Both the position numbers and the translations under genes were made by a program. A stretch of DNA of 64,000 nt from Lycocorax pyrrhopterus obiensis. Its lineage: Eukaryota; Chordata; Aves; Passeriformes; Paradisaeidae. The notes under the pieces were generated by a model. The model was given only the letters and a program-made list of their open reading frames with translations, was not told where the DNA came from and ran no database searches. The first letter of the stretch is position 1; every line of letters begins with the position of its first letter. The DNA lies in assembly GCA_014706295.1 (NCBI GenBank), contig JACSVZ010000016.1, positions 1,512,168 through 1,576,167 of the forward strand. Direction: 5' to 3'. Shown here piece by piece: positions 34,552 to 46,774 of the stretch.

Positions 34552-34616
34552 AAACATTGATGGATACGCGGACGGCGACAGCCGAGCTGGGCTGGACCGC
34601 CAACCCACCTTCAGGG
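34552..34616 (+). CDS. EPHB1: EPHB1 exon 2: mature N-terminus
   Basis: This 65-bp exon is bounded by a TTTCCTCAG acceptor and a GTAAGT donor. It encodes the rest of Glu20 and residues 21-41, starting TLMDTRTATAELGW and ending NPPSG. TLMDTRTATAELGW distinguishes EphB1 from EphB2 and EphB3, which differ here. These residues form the first strands of the N-terminal ephrin-binding jelly-roll domain outside the cell. The exon begins in phase 1 and ends in phase 0, and 65 bp is the standard length of this exon in Eph genes. It is too short to stand out as an open frame and was placed by homology and splice sites. Confidence 0.93.
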
Positions 34617-35811
34617 GTAAGTTCCACTTGTCCAGCTGACCCTTATGTGATCTAGGGGGGGTCCATGCTTTTAACCCCACTATTTATAGGGGTAAAATGC
34701 TGGTGGGAAGCTGCAGGAGTCACAGTGGGAGCAGCGGTGCCCCATAGGGTGGTGTGGGGTGCCAGGGCATCGCTGTCTGGCTGAGCCAGGCTGAGCATCC
34801 CTTCCCTGAGCCAGTCCTGGGGCCTTGGTGAAGATGGAGCTTGTCTCCATCTCCGTGCTCTCCCTTGCCCTTCCTGTCCTCCTTCCTCATGAAGGGTTCA
34901 GCCCCATCACCACTCTCCATCCCCCTGCTCGTGTCTTCCCTCTCCCTGTGCCAAAGGCTTGTAATTAGGAAACATTAGCAGGCTCCAAACAGCTTTCATA
35001 CCTGGAACATCATCCATAATTGCACTCGGCAGTGCTCTTCCTTGGCTATTAATGTCACTTTTATGAAGTAATGAGGAACCAAACACCCTGAGGCACTTAA
35101 AACATCTTTTTTATATAATATGAGCCTTTGAGGAATGGAAGCATAAAATAACCTGACTCACATTCTCCTGGCAGAAAAAGTGAGAGATGGAGCTGTGGGT
35201 GGGAGGGGGTGGGAGCTGATGGATGGGCACCACGGTGGGACAGGCAGGCTGGGTGCAGCAGCAGGGCCTGACCCTGGGGACTCCAGGATGTGGCACCAGA
35301 GGGGAAGGGATGCCAGGCTGCATCTTTGTTAGGGTGTCACTGGCTTGGCCAAGTCTTTAAAAGAAATTATTTTGCACACTATCACCAAAGTTGGCATGAA
35401 ATCCACTCCAGACATGTCAGAGCCCCTTGAATTGGGGCATTTTGCTACTGAATTGCTTTGGAAAATTCTGGGCCCAGATAAATTGCTGGAAAAATGCAGG
35501 AGGGGCACGTGCAGGTGATGGAGACGTGATATAAATAGCTGCCTGCAGCTGCTGTCACTGAAAGCCTGTGTGAGGCAGGCGGGGAGCTTGTGTTGTAAGG
35601 CATGGTGGTCTCACTCTGTGCAGAGCAGCAGAGTAAAGCCCCTCCCCAGCCCCATCCCTGCATCCCACTGTGTGCATCCCTCCATCCCTCTGTGCATCCC
35701 TGCAGCCATCCGATTCTCACTCCTCTGAGAGTTCCTGGGGAGGCTCCTGCTTTACAGGAGTGTGTATTAAATCTTCCACAAAGTATTTAAAATGCCAAGT
35801 CTCTTATCTAA

Positions 35812-36398
35812 AACCATAGAATCACAGAATCCTTTAGGTTGGAAAAACCCTCTCACATCATCAAGTCCAACCATTAACCCAGCACTGCCAAGGCCACCAC
35901 TGACCCCTGTCCCCAAGTGCCACAAAAGCTGTATGGACAGCTTTTAAATCCCTCCAGGGATGGGGACTCCACCCCTGCCCTGGGCAGCTGTGACAGAGCT
36001 GGACAACCCTTTCTGGGAAGGAATTTTCCCTAATATCCGATCTAAACCTCCCATGGCACAATTTGAGGCCGTTCCCTCCCATCCTGTCCCTGTTCCCTGG
36101 GAGCAGAGCCCGACACCCCCGGTTGCCCCCTCCTGTCAGGGAGTTGTGCAGAGCCACAAGGTCCCCCCTGAGTCTCCTTTTCTCCAGGCTGAGCCCCTTT
36201 CCCAGCTCCCTCAGTGGCTCCTGGTGCTCCAGCCCCTTCCCCAGCTCTGTTCCCTTTCCTGGACACACTCCAGCCCCTTAATTTCCTTCTTGTCATGAGG
36301 GGCCAGAACTGGACAGAGAATTGGAGGTGCCCCAGCAATGCCCAGCACAGGGGATGGTCACTGCCCTGGTCCTGCTGGTCACACTGTTCCTGACAGGG
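35812..36398 (-). mobile_element. CR1 LINE 3' fragment, about 590 bp
   Basis: It begins CCATAGAATCACAGAATCC and continues TTTAGGTTGGAAAAACCCTC, the minus-strand end of a CR1 subfamily different from the copy at 28180. It extends through CCAGGGATGGGGACTCC, CCTTTTCTCCAGGCTGAGCC and CCAGAACTGGACAGAG to about CTGCTGGTCACACTGTTCC. It closely resembles the copy at 46350 in sequence type but lies in the opposite orientation. 5'-truncated, no intact ORF. Confidence 0.93.
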
Positions 36399-37839
36399 TG
36401 AGAGGCTCCTGATGGCTGCTGGGTGTCAGCTCCTTCTCTGAGACTGCTCTCATCTCTCTTGGGGCTGGAGGCACAGGGATTTGATGAGCCACCTCTCCTG
36501 ACCCTGGGGTTGCCATCAGTATGGGCTCCGTGCAGGCTTTGGGTCCCTTTTGGGTCCCTTTGGGTGGTGGCATCTCCCCATGGCCTGCTGAGCTCCCAGA
36601 GGGGCTGTTCACCCCAGCTCACAGATTTGGCCCAGGCTCCAGGGGCTGCTGATGCTCGTGCTGGGGCCTGATGCCAGCCAGGCTGCAGCGGCTGTGGTTT
36701 CCCAGGACGGGCTGTGGTGCCCCAGCAAGGGCTGTGGGCTCTCCTTCTGCTCTTCCTGATGGATGTGCTTTAAATCTTAGTGGAGTCAGAGAACAACATT
36801 GACTTAATCCCCAGCTCCCTGTGAATTATTTAGTAGCATCTCATCAAAATGATGCATTTGTCGCTGTTAGAGCATTGGTGGCAGCAGCTGCTGGCACTGT
36901 GGGTCCTTCCAGCCACAGGGACCTGCTGCTCCCAGTGCCCGGTACCAGGAGTGCTCAACCCAAGGCATGCACAAGGCAGTGCCAGGATCCGGCCCTGGAC
37001 CCTACTGAGGGTTTTCAAAGGGGCATTTCATGTTGTTCCTCAATGCAGGAAACCTTGAAGTGCAGCAGAGTTTGTTGGCAGGTTTTGGCTCCGAGTTTTG
37101 AGGCTCTGAGGTTTTTGAGGATGAAGAGGAGGATTCCCGCAGTGAAGGCAGCAGAGCCGTGGGACTGCTGTTAATGCTGGAGGAGAGCTCCTCGTCTGGC
37201 CTTAATTGGAGGCAGGGCTGTGATGCAAAGCCCAGGTGGGAACAGCAAACAAAGGCAACCCCCTTGGTCAGGGAGGATTGTACAGCTCCTGCTCTGAAAA
37301 GGTGCCTGGTAATGAAGGGGCACTGAATCCCCACGCCTTGTGCACAGAGGAGAAGGGATTTTGCAGCGCTTTCCCAGCATGGGATGAGAAGGAAGAGCAT
37401 TGGGCTGGATGAGGGAGGCTTTATTGCTGGTTTGGTAACCATGGCTTAACAACAATGTGCAGCCTTGAGCTCTGATCTTGGCTTAAGCGTAGCAGAGCTG
37501 AGTAGGTGGGCCTGGGAGTGAATGTTCCGCTGCACTTGTTGGCAGCGTGAGGAGGACCCTGCTTTGAAAGCAAAACAAAAAGCTGTGTTTTGTTACATCA
37601 AGGCTGTGGTTCACAGGAGGGAAGCTTGGGGATGAGCTGAGAAATGTGGTTGTTCAGTGGAAAAGGGAAGAGGGGAAAAATCGTGAGGTTTCGGGGTTGG
37701 TTGTGGTGCATCAGCCTGTCAGGACTCAGTGTGACAGGGCAGGGTGGCATCACCCGTTGTGCCCCGTATAAACACAGGTGTGAGGCTGCTGCAGCATCGC
37801 TCCTGGAAATTATCCCCGATACTGAGGGAGCTGCCTAAA

Positions 37840-38085
37840 GATTGCCATATGAGTAATGCTGTTATGAGGAGACTGTAAACATGGATTAGTTAAAATGAAT
37901 GGATTATGAGGTTGTAAATCTGTCTGTAGGACTCTAATGCCATCATAGACTATTCACAGTTTGCCGCTGTCCCTTAATTGAAATTGTAGCCTGGATTATA
38001 TTAATGCCCTTCTATAAATCGAATTGCGAATCTATATTCCCTCTCTCCACAGCAGTAATGTTTTATTTAGTTGGTTTTCTTTGCC
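37840..38085. promoter_or_regulatory. AT-rich candidate enhancer 430 bp before exon 3
   Basis: Unique AT-rich sequence carries many homeodomain-type cores (GGATTAGTTAAAATGAATGG, CCCTTAATTGAAATTG, GGATTATATTAATGCC) and an ATAAATCGAATTGCGAATC segment with two retained CpGs. It contains no repeat. Position and composition suit a conserved intronic enhancer, but no conservation data are available. Confidence 0.35.
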
Positions 38086-38517
38086 GGGGGAAATGATCCC
38101 GTTGTGCCGGGAGCTTGGGGTCAGGCTCGCTCTCCAGCCCACATGCTGTCTCGGGCTTTAATGAAGCTGTAGCCTCGTGTGCTGCCTTCCCTCCTGCCTC
38201 CAGGTGCCTGGGCCATCTTTCTTCCCGTTTTTACGTCCTCTCGGGGCAGATAAGGCAGTTGCCCACGTGGAAAAGACGTTTTAACGTCAATTGGGAGCAA
38301 CGGGGAGAGGCATGGAGGGGTAAGAGGGTGGGGATTTCTTCTGGTCCTGGCCTGGTTGGTGTTGCTGCATGTGCATCACATTGTGTGCCCATAACCATGT
38401 TCTTCATCCCCTTTGGAGCTTTGGGATTGTCCTCCCAGCCCTGCCCTGTGCAGGGTGAGCGGCCATCGCCGGCCCCTCTTCCTCCTTCTCACCGCTTCTC
38501 CCTGCTCCTTTCTGCAG

Positions 38518-39199
38518 TGGGAAGAAGTCAGTGGCTACGACGAGAACCTCAACACCATCCGTACGTACCAGGTGTGCAACGTCTTCGAGCCCAACCAGAA
38601 CAACTGGCTCCTCACCACCTTCATCAACCGGCGCGGGGCTCACCGCATCTACGCCGAGATGCGCTTCACTGTGCGGGACTGCAGCAGCCTCCCCAACGTC
38701 CCCGGCTCCTGCAAGGAGACCTTCAACCTCTACTACTACGAGACAGACTCTGTCATTGCCACCAAGAAGTCCGCCTTCTGGACGGAGGCACCCTACCTCA
38801 AAGTGGACACCATCGCTGCTGACGAGAGCTTCTCCCAGGTGGACTTTGGGGGCCGGCTGATGAAGGTGAACACGGAAGTGAGAAGTTTCGGGCCCCTGAC
38901 CCGCAATGGCTTTTACCTGGCTTTCCAGGACTACGGGGCTTGCATGTCTCTGCTGTCTGTCAGGGTCTTCTTCAAGAAGTGCCCCAGCGTGGTGCAGAAC
39001 TTCGCCATCTTCCCGGAGACGATGACGGGCGCGGAGAGCACCTCTCTGGTGACGGCGCGCGGCACCTGCATCCCCAACGCCGAGGAGGTGGACGTGCCCA
39101 TCAAGCTGTACTGCAACGGCGACGGCGAGTGGATGGTGCCCATCGGCCGCTGCACCTGCAAGGCTGGCTATGAGCCCGAGAACAACGTGGCTTGCAAAG
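38518..39199 (+). CDS. EPHB1: EPHB1 exon 3: ephrin-binding domain and start of the Cys-rich region
   Basis: This 682-bp exon encodes residues 42-268 plus the first base of Ala269. It is bounded by TTTCTGCAG and a GTAGGG donor. It contains nearly the whole globular ephrin-binding domain (to about residue 200). EphB landmarks are WEEVSGYDEN, TYQVCNVFEPNQNNWL, VRDCSSLPNVPGSCKETFN, KVDTIAADESFSQVD and NGFYLAFQDYGACMSL. The first part of the cysteine-rich region follows (GTCIPNAEEVDVPIKLYCNG, then a CTCKAGYEPEN motif). The domain binds membrane-anchored ephrin-Bs on neighbouring cells, and EphB1 signals in axon guidance and vascular and synaptic patterning. NVFEPNQNNWLLTTFINRRG identifies EphB1 rather than B2 or B3. 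No frameshift or stop is seen. The exon is GC-rich with strong codon bias, which leaves a long spurious antisense frame. Confidence 0.97.
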
Positions 39200-40089
39200 G
39201 TAGGGTTGGCTTTGGGCAACAAGCCCTTGGTGTTTGTTTTAGGGCAAAATGTTTGTCCCCAAACAAATGGTTTTGTGCAGTAGGCAGTACTTCCCCTGAT
39301 GTGGTTTTGCTCCAGGGAGCAGGCAGGAATTTGGGAGCAGTGATCAGCCTGTGGTTTCTCGGTGTGCTCTGGTCAGTGGCCAGACCTGGTGAGCAGTGTG
39401 GTGAGGGTGCGGGTGGCGGTGCCGGTGCCGCTGCCACCCTGCTGGAAGTCACCTCTGTGATGTGGTGCCTTCAAAGTGCCGCGCTCACTGGCCGGGCTCT
39501 TTCATCTGCCTCGTTATTCCCCCAGCAGAGCCGGGCAGCTGCCGTCGGGCCTGGCTGCCGTGGGGCTGCTCTGATTCTTGGCGTTAATTGGAATTGTTGT
39601 GCTGGTTTTTGGGTTCCCCGGCCATGCTGCCAGCGTGCTGCTGCCTGCTGGAGTCCTGCAGTGCGAGGTTATAAACAGTGCTCACTGCTTTTCATCTCCT
39701 TTTGCCCTTGTGGTGAATATTTCCCAAATACCTTTGGAGCGTTATTTTTTTTTTTTCTACTGGCCGCCCTTTCCTTGTCCTCTCCTGAACTAAGGTACTG
39801 GTTTTGCACGCTGCTTGGAAGGAGGGGAGAGGAGAGGGCTTTCTACTCATGCTGTTTCATCAGTGCTAAATGGCTTCTAGAAGGTCAACACCACCAGGAT
39901 AAGGAAGAGTTGGGAAGAAGGAGAAGGTCAAAGGGCTTAAGGCTGGTTTGGGGGGTTGTGATGGGAAGAGGTCCAACTTGGATCTCTTTTGGTGCAGGTG
40001 GTGGAATGTGTGTACCACCAGGCTTGGCTGTGATGCTCCTTGGGGAGTCCCCCCAAGGTGTTTCTTCACCTGTAACTCTGGATATGTGA
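39200..40089 (+). other. In-frame open extension of exon 3 into intron 3
   Basis: The exon 3 reading frame continues without a stop for 296 codons past the donor and ends at a TGA at 40087-40089. A poly-T tract within it (about 39746-39762) encodes a hydrophobic run (NTFGALFFFFLLAALSL) long enough to span a membrane. If intron 3 were retained, the product would be the ephrin-binding domain plus this tail, a truncated and possibly membrane-held or secreted decoy. No homologous domain is seen in the extension and the usual donor is present. An intron that is open by chance is the simplest reading. Confidence 0.3.
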
Positions 40090-41889
40090 AGATGGCAAAG
40101 CTGGGATTCAAGCTGTGGAGAAGCTTGTTTGATGGTTTGCTCTGAACCTGGGAACTTGTGTAGGTTTTCACCACACAAAGCCTCATTGCCACCTGGCCAA
40201 AGTGGGGATGGCGACACCTTCCCATGCCAGGGCTCCAACAACCAGGAAACCCCCAGAATCCTTTCTCAAACAGCATGGCTGGGGGATTCCTGTGAGTTTT
40301 GTGGTTGACCCTTAGGGTGGTTTTGTTCCCACCAGGAGATTGCTGTGAGGAGCCGAAGCGCTCTGTTGGAGGGAGGGCTCTCTGCAAACTGAGCGTTCCT
40401 GGCGAGACGTTCCTCTGCTATTGAACCAACACACAGAAAGCACACATGGTTGTATGGCAAAATGACATTTCTCATCATGGGAAAACAAATACTAATTTTA
40501 GCTAAACACTGGAATTGAGAAGTAATGTCACTTTGCCAGAAATGGAGGAAAACAGTGATAATGTAAAACCGTGGGTTTTGGTGGTGTTGACCTTTCTGCC
40601 AGCTGGAGGAAGGTGGGGTCTTGAGTGCTCCTGACCCCTGGGAGGATGGTGATGCACCTTCTCAATGCCTGGGGAAGGGCAGAAGATTGACAACAGCAGG
40701 ATGAAAGGCATGGGAGCAAACCTGCTGAGGGTGGGTGTTAGACCCATCCCCATGGCTTTTCTTATTTCCTTTTCTTGTGCAAACTCCATAAGGGTTGTGA
40801 AGTGTTCATGCCATCAAAGCTACACCAAGCAGACCCCAGGAAACTGGGGATTTGTTGGGTTTTCTGTGCCCTAGTGCCTGTCTCCAGCTGTGCTCCCCTC
40901 CTCAGCACTGATCCCCAAGGAGAAACTGCTGAGCCCCTGGTGAGAGTTTTGCCTTTGCATGGGGAGCGTGCTTTGTATTCAGACTCCTTGAGGCGAAGAT
41001 TAGGGATCCTGGCAGCTCCAAGGGGTAGAAATATCCTTTATAGATTGACTGACAGCGTGTAGGATCCTGAAAGGCACCAGAGTATGCTGTGGGTGCAGGG
41101 CAAGCGGGTGTTAAATGGCACCAGGCACGTCTGTGATAACAGGAATGTGCTGTTTGGTGATTCCATGGGTGCTGGTAAGGTGCTGTCTGTGGAGGAGAGC
41201 TCTGATGGCTGCCCTTCCCCAGTCCTGGGCGAGTATTTTCCAGTTCCCATGTCAGGAGGACAGAGAAAAGGCTGGGATTGCACGAGACCCGTGTGACTGA
41301 AGGCCCTGCTCAATGCCCGTGAGGAACCCAAATCCAGGATATCCCCCATCCCTGGAAGTTCACTAAAACCCCTCCTAAAAGCTTGATCCAGGGTTAACAT
41401 CAGTAATTTTGGAAAATTAACTGCGTTTGAATAAAAATCTGACCTCGGGTTGGACTCTGGCTCCGTGGTACGGCCATGAAGCTCCTCCTTGTATCCCCAT
41501 GGACCTTGGAGCTGGCAAGGGAAGACCTAAGCCCACTTAGGTGAAGGTTGGTGGGCAGGAGGTGGCACACTGCAAAGTTGAGAAATAACAATCCCTTGGT
41601 TTTCTATTTGACTTTGTTTTCTCCGAAGGGGTCGTATTCCCCTGCCTGGTTTGCCTGGCAGGGAAGCTGCCAGGATTGCACCCTGGCTCCTGGGAAGCAC
41701 ACGCTCCTGACATCTGCTCCAAGCCTTCATCAGCCTGAGATGAGACACTTAATAAGCTTGTGGGAATTGTCACCCAGGGGAAAAAAAACAAAAAAAGAAA
41801 ACCCCTCAGTATTTGAAGGCTGAAAAAATAAGCCTAATTCCTGCCTGGTGGGGAAAAGGATGGGTTTGGATTGTTTAGCTCCCCCAGCT

Positions 41890-42030
41890 CCATCTCATCC
41901 CGCGCTCTCCGGGGAAGGAGGCTGTGCCTATCATGGGGCCATTAGACCGGAGCGCGTTCCTGCTGACAGCGGAGCTTGGGGCACTCAGGGATTCATTAAT
42001 CCCGGCTTTTAGCGGCACTTATGGCTCAAG
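41890..42030. promoter_or_regulatory. Candidate conserved non-coding element in intron 3
   Basis: Short unique sequence retains CpGs (CATCCCGCGCTCTCCGG, GACCGGAGCGCGTTCC). It also has GGGATTCATTAATCCCGGC, whose TAATCC core suits OTX/PITX-type factors, followed by TTTTAGCGGCACTTATGG. Inference from composition only. Confidence 0.28.
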
Positions 42031-43379
42031 GGGGGCACAGGCACAACGTCATCTTTGCTGGGGGTACTCGGAGCCCTGAGGAGATTATCCTCGTGTTCGG
42101 GGTCAGAGGGATGGGGGGCTGCCACCACCACTGCGCCAGGATGGGCATGGGAGAGAGGGGAATTGTCTTTTTCAGACAATCAGCCCTGTTATTTGTTCCC
42201 ACCCCGGGCTGGTTTGGCACAGGTGCCCTGGCACAGCTCTCAGCTGTACTCCAAAGCCCAGTGGACTGCCCAGCCCATCCTCTCGGACACCCTGTGCCCG
42301 TGGGGGCAGTGGGTCAGTGCGAGATGGAGGCTCTGCCTGAATCCCAAATGAATAATTCATTTGGTGCGCGCGAGGGCCCACGCTCTGCTCGGGCTGATAT
42401 TAAATCCATTTGTCTTGCTCTGCCCCGTCCCTCAGCCCTGCTTTATGGCTTCCTTGTGTGGTCAAGGGGCAATGCATCATCGTGCCGGGGAGGTGGGAGG
42501 GAAGGTGGCAGCGGGGATCACTGGGAGGCAGGGGAAACCTTGGATGAGCACGCTGGATGGATTTCGCTTTTTCTCCTCAAGGAAGATTGTTAAACCCTTC
42601 CTCCTGGTGTTTGAAACCTGATGATGGCAAAGGAACCCCTCACTAGAGTGTTGGCAGTTGTGTCTCTTGGCTTTCATCCCTTTTGACTTTGAGGACTGGG
42701 CACTGTGTTTCTGTCTGCTGGAATCACGCTGGCTCTCTCTGACCTTCCCCGTGCCTGGCACTAACTCGGGTGCATGGAGAAAGAAGAAGTCTGGGACTGA
42801 ACCAGCTTTGTGCTGAATTCCTCTGTTGTATTTATAAACCCAGGAGGAAGGGGTGAGAGAGCAGTCCTGCTGCTTCCTGGCCCTGTCTCACTTTCAGTTT
42901 TCCCCTCCTGGCAAATGTGAGCCTCCGATCTGTTGCTGCTGGCCTGTCTGCTACAGCAGCTGGAAATCTGACCTGGCAGGGGGAAATAATCAAAATAAAC
43001 CCTACAAAACCAGAGCAAAGCTGGGCTGTGATGCCTGCAATGCAAAGGCTGCTCATCAAGCAGCCTTGCTTCCAGGCATCCCTGGCTTTCCCCTATCCCA
43101 TCTCCAGCGGGGTCCCCCCGTCCTTCCTCACCTGCTGGCCGATGTGCCGGGCTCTGCCCAGCCTTTGCCAGAGCTCTGTGTGGGTTTATCCTGATCTCCT
43201 TCATGCCTTTGATTTCTCTGTCTCCTTTGCGTGTTTGTCCTTCCCTCCTGCCTTTTGTGTGGAGGAATGGATTGGGGAAAGGAGCAGCGGGAGGGGCACG
43301 TCCGACCTTGAATGTCAGGGAATGAGCAGCTCCATGCTGGTTCCCCTGTTATCCTCCCCTCCTGCCGAGCAGCCCTGGT

Positions 43380-43530
43380 GATAATTATTGATTTCCTCTA
43401 CTTATCCATCACAGAAGATTGGAAACAATGTGATTTACAAAGTGATTTTTTAAATAATTGCGAACATTTTGCAATTAGTAGTAGAGCAATTTACTATCGC
43501 TTAAAACAAGGGAATTGTCAAGTTTTCCCA
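43380..43530. promoter_or_regulatory. AT-rich candidate conserved element in intron 3
   Basis: Unique AT-rich sequence contains GATAATTATTGATTTCC, AAATAATTGCGAACATTTTG and GCAATTAGTAGTAGAGC. It lies in a surrounding GC-rich stretch, so the drop in GC is abrupt. No repeat match was recognised. The role is inferred only. Confidence 0.28.
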
Positions 43531-44703
43531 ATGAAATTGTTGCTTGTGTTGAGAACTGGGACTTTTTGGTCTCTGGCTGTGCCCTTGCCCGCCTTTTCCC
43601 TGCTCCATGGTCCAGCCTGGTGCCCGTGCAGCATTTTGGGGCACCCAGGAGAGGTTTTCTTGGGTGATGAAGGTGATGTTGGTTTTGTCCCTTGGGTGAA
43701 TGGCAACAAGGGAGGTCATGGGGACACAGGACCCTGCTCCCCGTGCCTTTGGCTGTATCCATCCCATCCCAGTGTGCTGCAGCTCCATGCCCAGCTGCCT
43801 GGGTGCCTGGGGCAGGGTGAGCACACCAGGCATTGGCAGGGGCTGCAGAAAAGCCTTTTTTTTTGCTTTTAAGGATGGCTTAATTTTGTATTTTTTTTCT
43901 CCAATCTGCTGGTTTGTGCACTTCCCCATGGCTGGGAATCATCTTCTTCCCAGCCTCTGTGCTGACCTCTCTCCTCCCCACCACTCCAGCATTTCATTCC
44001 AGCTTGCTTGGCCTACAAGTGACCTCTTTTTTAAGATTTTCTTCTCTAAAACAGGAGGGGAAAAACAAAGGGGTAAAAAGAAAGTGCTTGCCCTGCCCCT
44101 CTCTCCTTCCACCTGCCCTTGGATTTGGTTTAGCAGGGCACGGGGTGGGGCCAGCAGCATCCCAGAGTGGGCCAGATAGAACAAGGACTGGGGACGAAAA
44201 ATAAATACTTGGGCTTAAAAACCATCAGCACTTCCTCAAGCTCTTTCCTGGGGACCAGGTCTACGTCAAGTGGTTTGTTCCCAAACCTTCCCAAACCTGT
44301 GGACAAACAGCTGATATACTCTGGGGTCTCTGCCTGGCAGCTGGCTACAGGGGAGCCTCTGCGGCTGCTGCTCACGATGGTTGAAGTGTTTTTCCAGGGA
44401 CGATGTTTCCCTGCGGGTTGGAATTGGGATTTCAAGCTTTCCTTCTGCCCAGCGTCCCAGGGCTGGGCAGTGTCAGCACGCTGGGGCTGTGGATTTCCCC
44501 CTCCCCATGCAGTGCTGTGCCTCTGCTCCCTGGGGCATGGGCACCTGGGACACACTACCCCACTAACCATCCCAAAAGCTGCTTTTAGACCCAAATCAGA
44601 GCGGCCGGGGCACTTTCCACCCTGAACGGCAGCAAAGATGTCCGGGGAGTGTTTTATTTCAGGCTTAGCTGAGCCACAAACCTCCGCCCGCTCAAAATAG
44701 GCC

Positions 44704-45050
44704 TTTTTCTCCTTTTTTTTTCCTCCCTTTTTTTTTTGTTTTTTGGCACAGTATCAAGTTTCCTGCCCCTCTCCCATCCCGCATCAGCCCAAGCCGCTCT
44801 CCCTGCTCGGGCTGTGCTGGGAAGTGGCAGCTCTCCCAGCTCCTGCCGAATCCTGGCAGCGGGAGGGAGGGAGGGAGGGAGGGAGGGATGCTCCCCTTTG
44901 TTGGAGGGGCTTTGCCTTTGCCTGGCAGCGATCTCCCGGCTTCCACCACTGGGTGGAACAGGCAGCCCAGTTTTACCACGGCCACTCCGTGGAGGAGAAA
45001 CAGTAGAATGACAAAAAAAAAAAAAAAAAGGAGAGAGAAAAAGAAAAAAA
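44704..45050. repeat. Cluster of simple repeats: poly-T, (GGGA)n, poly-A
   Basis: A T-rich run lies at 44704-44745, seven GGGA units at 44861-44888 and a 17-base A run at 45013-45029 followed by GA-rich sequence. The G-runs of the (GGGA)n tract could form a G-quadruplex on the + strand. No coding or named mobile element accounts for the cluster. Confidence 0.85.
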
Positions 45051-46349
45051 GTGTGATTTTTTCCTAAATTATGCCTTAGTGAAGGCATCCATTAACCTCT
45101 GTAATAATTTTGCAAGGAAAATGTCCAGGAAAACCCTGTTAACTTTTTTTCTAATGAGTATGATGGGTTTTAATGAAAGTCTTAATTAGACATTATTAGC
45201 CCAAATGTGCCTCTGGTGGATTCAGGCCCTTTTCCTTCCCCCAGTGCAGGGATGGGGAGGGTCTGTGAGCCCTGGCTGCTGCCGGGGAGGAGGCTTGGGC
45301 ACCACAGCCACTGCTCCCTGTCCCTGTCCCCAAATCATCCCTGTGATCCAGACCCCAAGCAGAAAAAAGAGAGAAATGCAGAAAATCCCCCAGGCAAGGT
45401 GTGAGTGGGGGCCAGGTGAGCATTGCAGGGTTGGGATTCCCGAGCTGGACCGTCGCAGCAGTGACCTCAGAGGGATTAGGGAATGGCCCACAAGCTTCCA
45501 TGGATGTCTTTATTTTCCTGCTTGTCAATTTTTTTCCTCCTTAAATTGTTCCATGGGCTGTTTGTGTATTTCCCCTCCCTACCACGAGAGCTTCTGAGTG
45601 TTAATAACATTGATTCCAGCCTTAAAACAGGAAGAAAAATCCTCCTTTGATTTTTCCCACCCACTCAAGGGTCTTTCCTTGCGACTGTTTGCAAACGGAG
45701 GCATAAAACTGCTTCCAAACCCTTGTTCTGCTAATGATCCATTTAGGAAACTGTCAGTGGTAGCTGAAGAGCCTGGGGAAATGAATTTTTTGGGGAATTT
45801 TGGGGTGCAGAGCTCCCTGTGCGCGTATCCATGAGCATCCCTGTGGCAGTGGGCTGTGAAACCCACCCATGTCTCCCAACCTTCTCCACTCACCCAGCCC
45901 AGGAGACCTGGCTCTCACCCCGCTGCCAGCACGTCCGAGGCCTTTGCTGTCTGGCAGGAGCAGGGATTGTTCTCCTGGACAATGGGAGAGCCGCAAGGAA
46001 GCGCCAGATCCGGCCCATGTCCGGCAGCCGCATTGTTTCACCCTTGTTTGCAAACAGCCAGCACCTGGCAAACCCAGTGACTCAGCCAGGGACTTTTAAA
46101 GCCTTTCTATAACTTTTTCCTTTTTGTTTTTTTGTTGGGTTGTTGGGTTTTTTTAAATTTTGCAGTCAGGAGAGAACTCCTTTGGGAATGGCTCTTCTTG
46201 CTGCGGTTTGCTTGCCAAGGGGTGGGAATCTCACCCGTGTTTGGGGCTGTGCTGCACCCTGCAGCCCACGGCACGCTCCAGGAGCCAGTGTCTCTCCCAG
46301 TAGGATAACAGCAATAATTTAAAACAGAAAAAAAGGAGTTTTTTACCCT

Positions 46350-46774
46350 GAGTGGGGAAGGGGCTGGAGCACCAGGAGCAGCTGAGGGAGCTGGGAAAGG
46401 GGCTCAGCCTGGAGAAAAGGAGGCTCAGGGGGGACCTTGTGGCTCTGCACAACTCCCTGACAGGAGGGGGCAGCCGGGGTGGGGTCGGGCTCTGCTCCCA
46501 GGGAACAGGGACAGGACAAGAGGGAACGGCCTCAAGAGGTTTAGACTGGAAACTAGGGAAAATTTCTCCACCAAAAGGGCTGCCAAGCCCTGAAACAGGC
46601 TGCCCAGGGAAGTGATGGAATCACCATCCCTGGAAGTGTTTGAAAGCTGTGCAGATGTGGCACTTGGGGACATGGGTCAGTGGTGGCCTTGGCAGTGCTG
46701 GGTTAATGTTTGGAGTCAATGACCTTGGAGGGCTTTTCCAATCTAATGATTCTGTGATTCTATAATAATAATAA
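46350..46774 (+). mobile_element. CR1 LINE 3' fragment with microsatellite tail
   Basis: A forward CR1 runs from GTGGGGAAGGGGCTGGAGCA through GGGGCTCAGCCTGGAGAAAA and GGAACAGGGACAGGAC. It then passes AAGTGATGGAATCACCATCC to the tail CTAATGATTCTGTGATTCTA and a short (TAA)n end. It belongs to the same CR1 type as the inverted copy at 35812. It is truncated and carries no open reverse transcriptase. Confidence 0.93.

Larger units (their letters stand above)
34617..38517 (+). other. EPHB1: EPHB1 intron 2
   Basis: The 3.9-kb intron runs from a GTAAGT donor to a pyrimidine-rich TTTCTGCAG acceptor. It contains one long CR1 copy (35812-36398) and an AT-rich candidate regulatory block (37840-38085). 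At 35640-35715 there is a short run of degenerate CATCCCTC-type repeats. The remainder (34617-35810 and 36400-37840) shows no gene or named repeat. Confidence 0.9.

Noticed and set aside
38404..39222. 272-codon minus-strand frame opposite EPHB1 exon 3
   Set aside because: It is the antisense shadow of a GC-biased coding exon. The sense strand is unambiguous EphB1.
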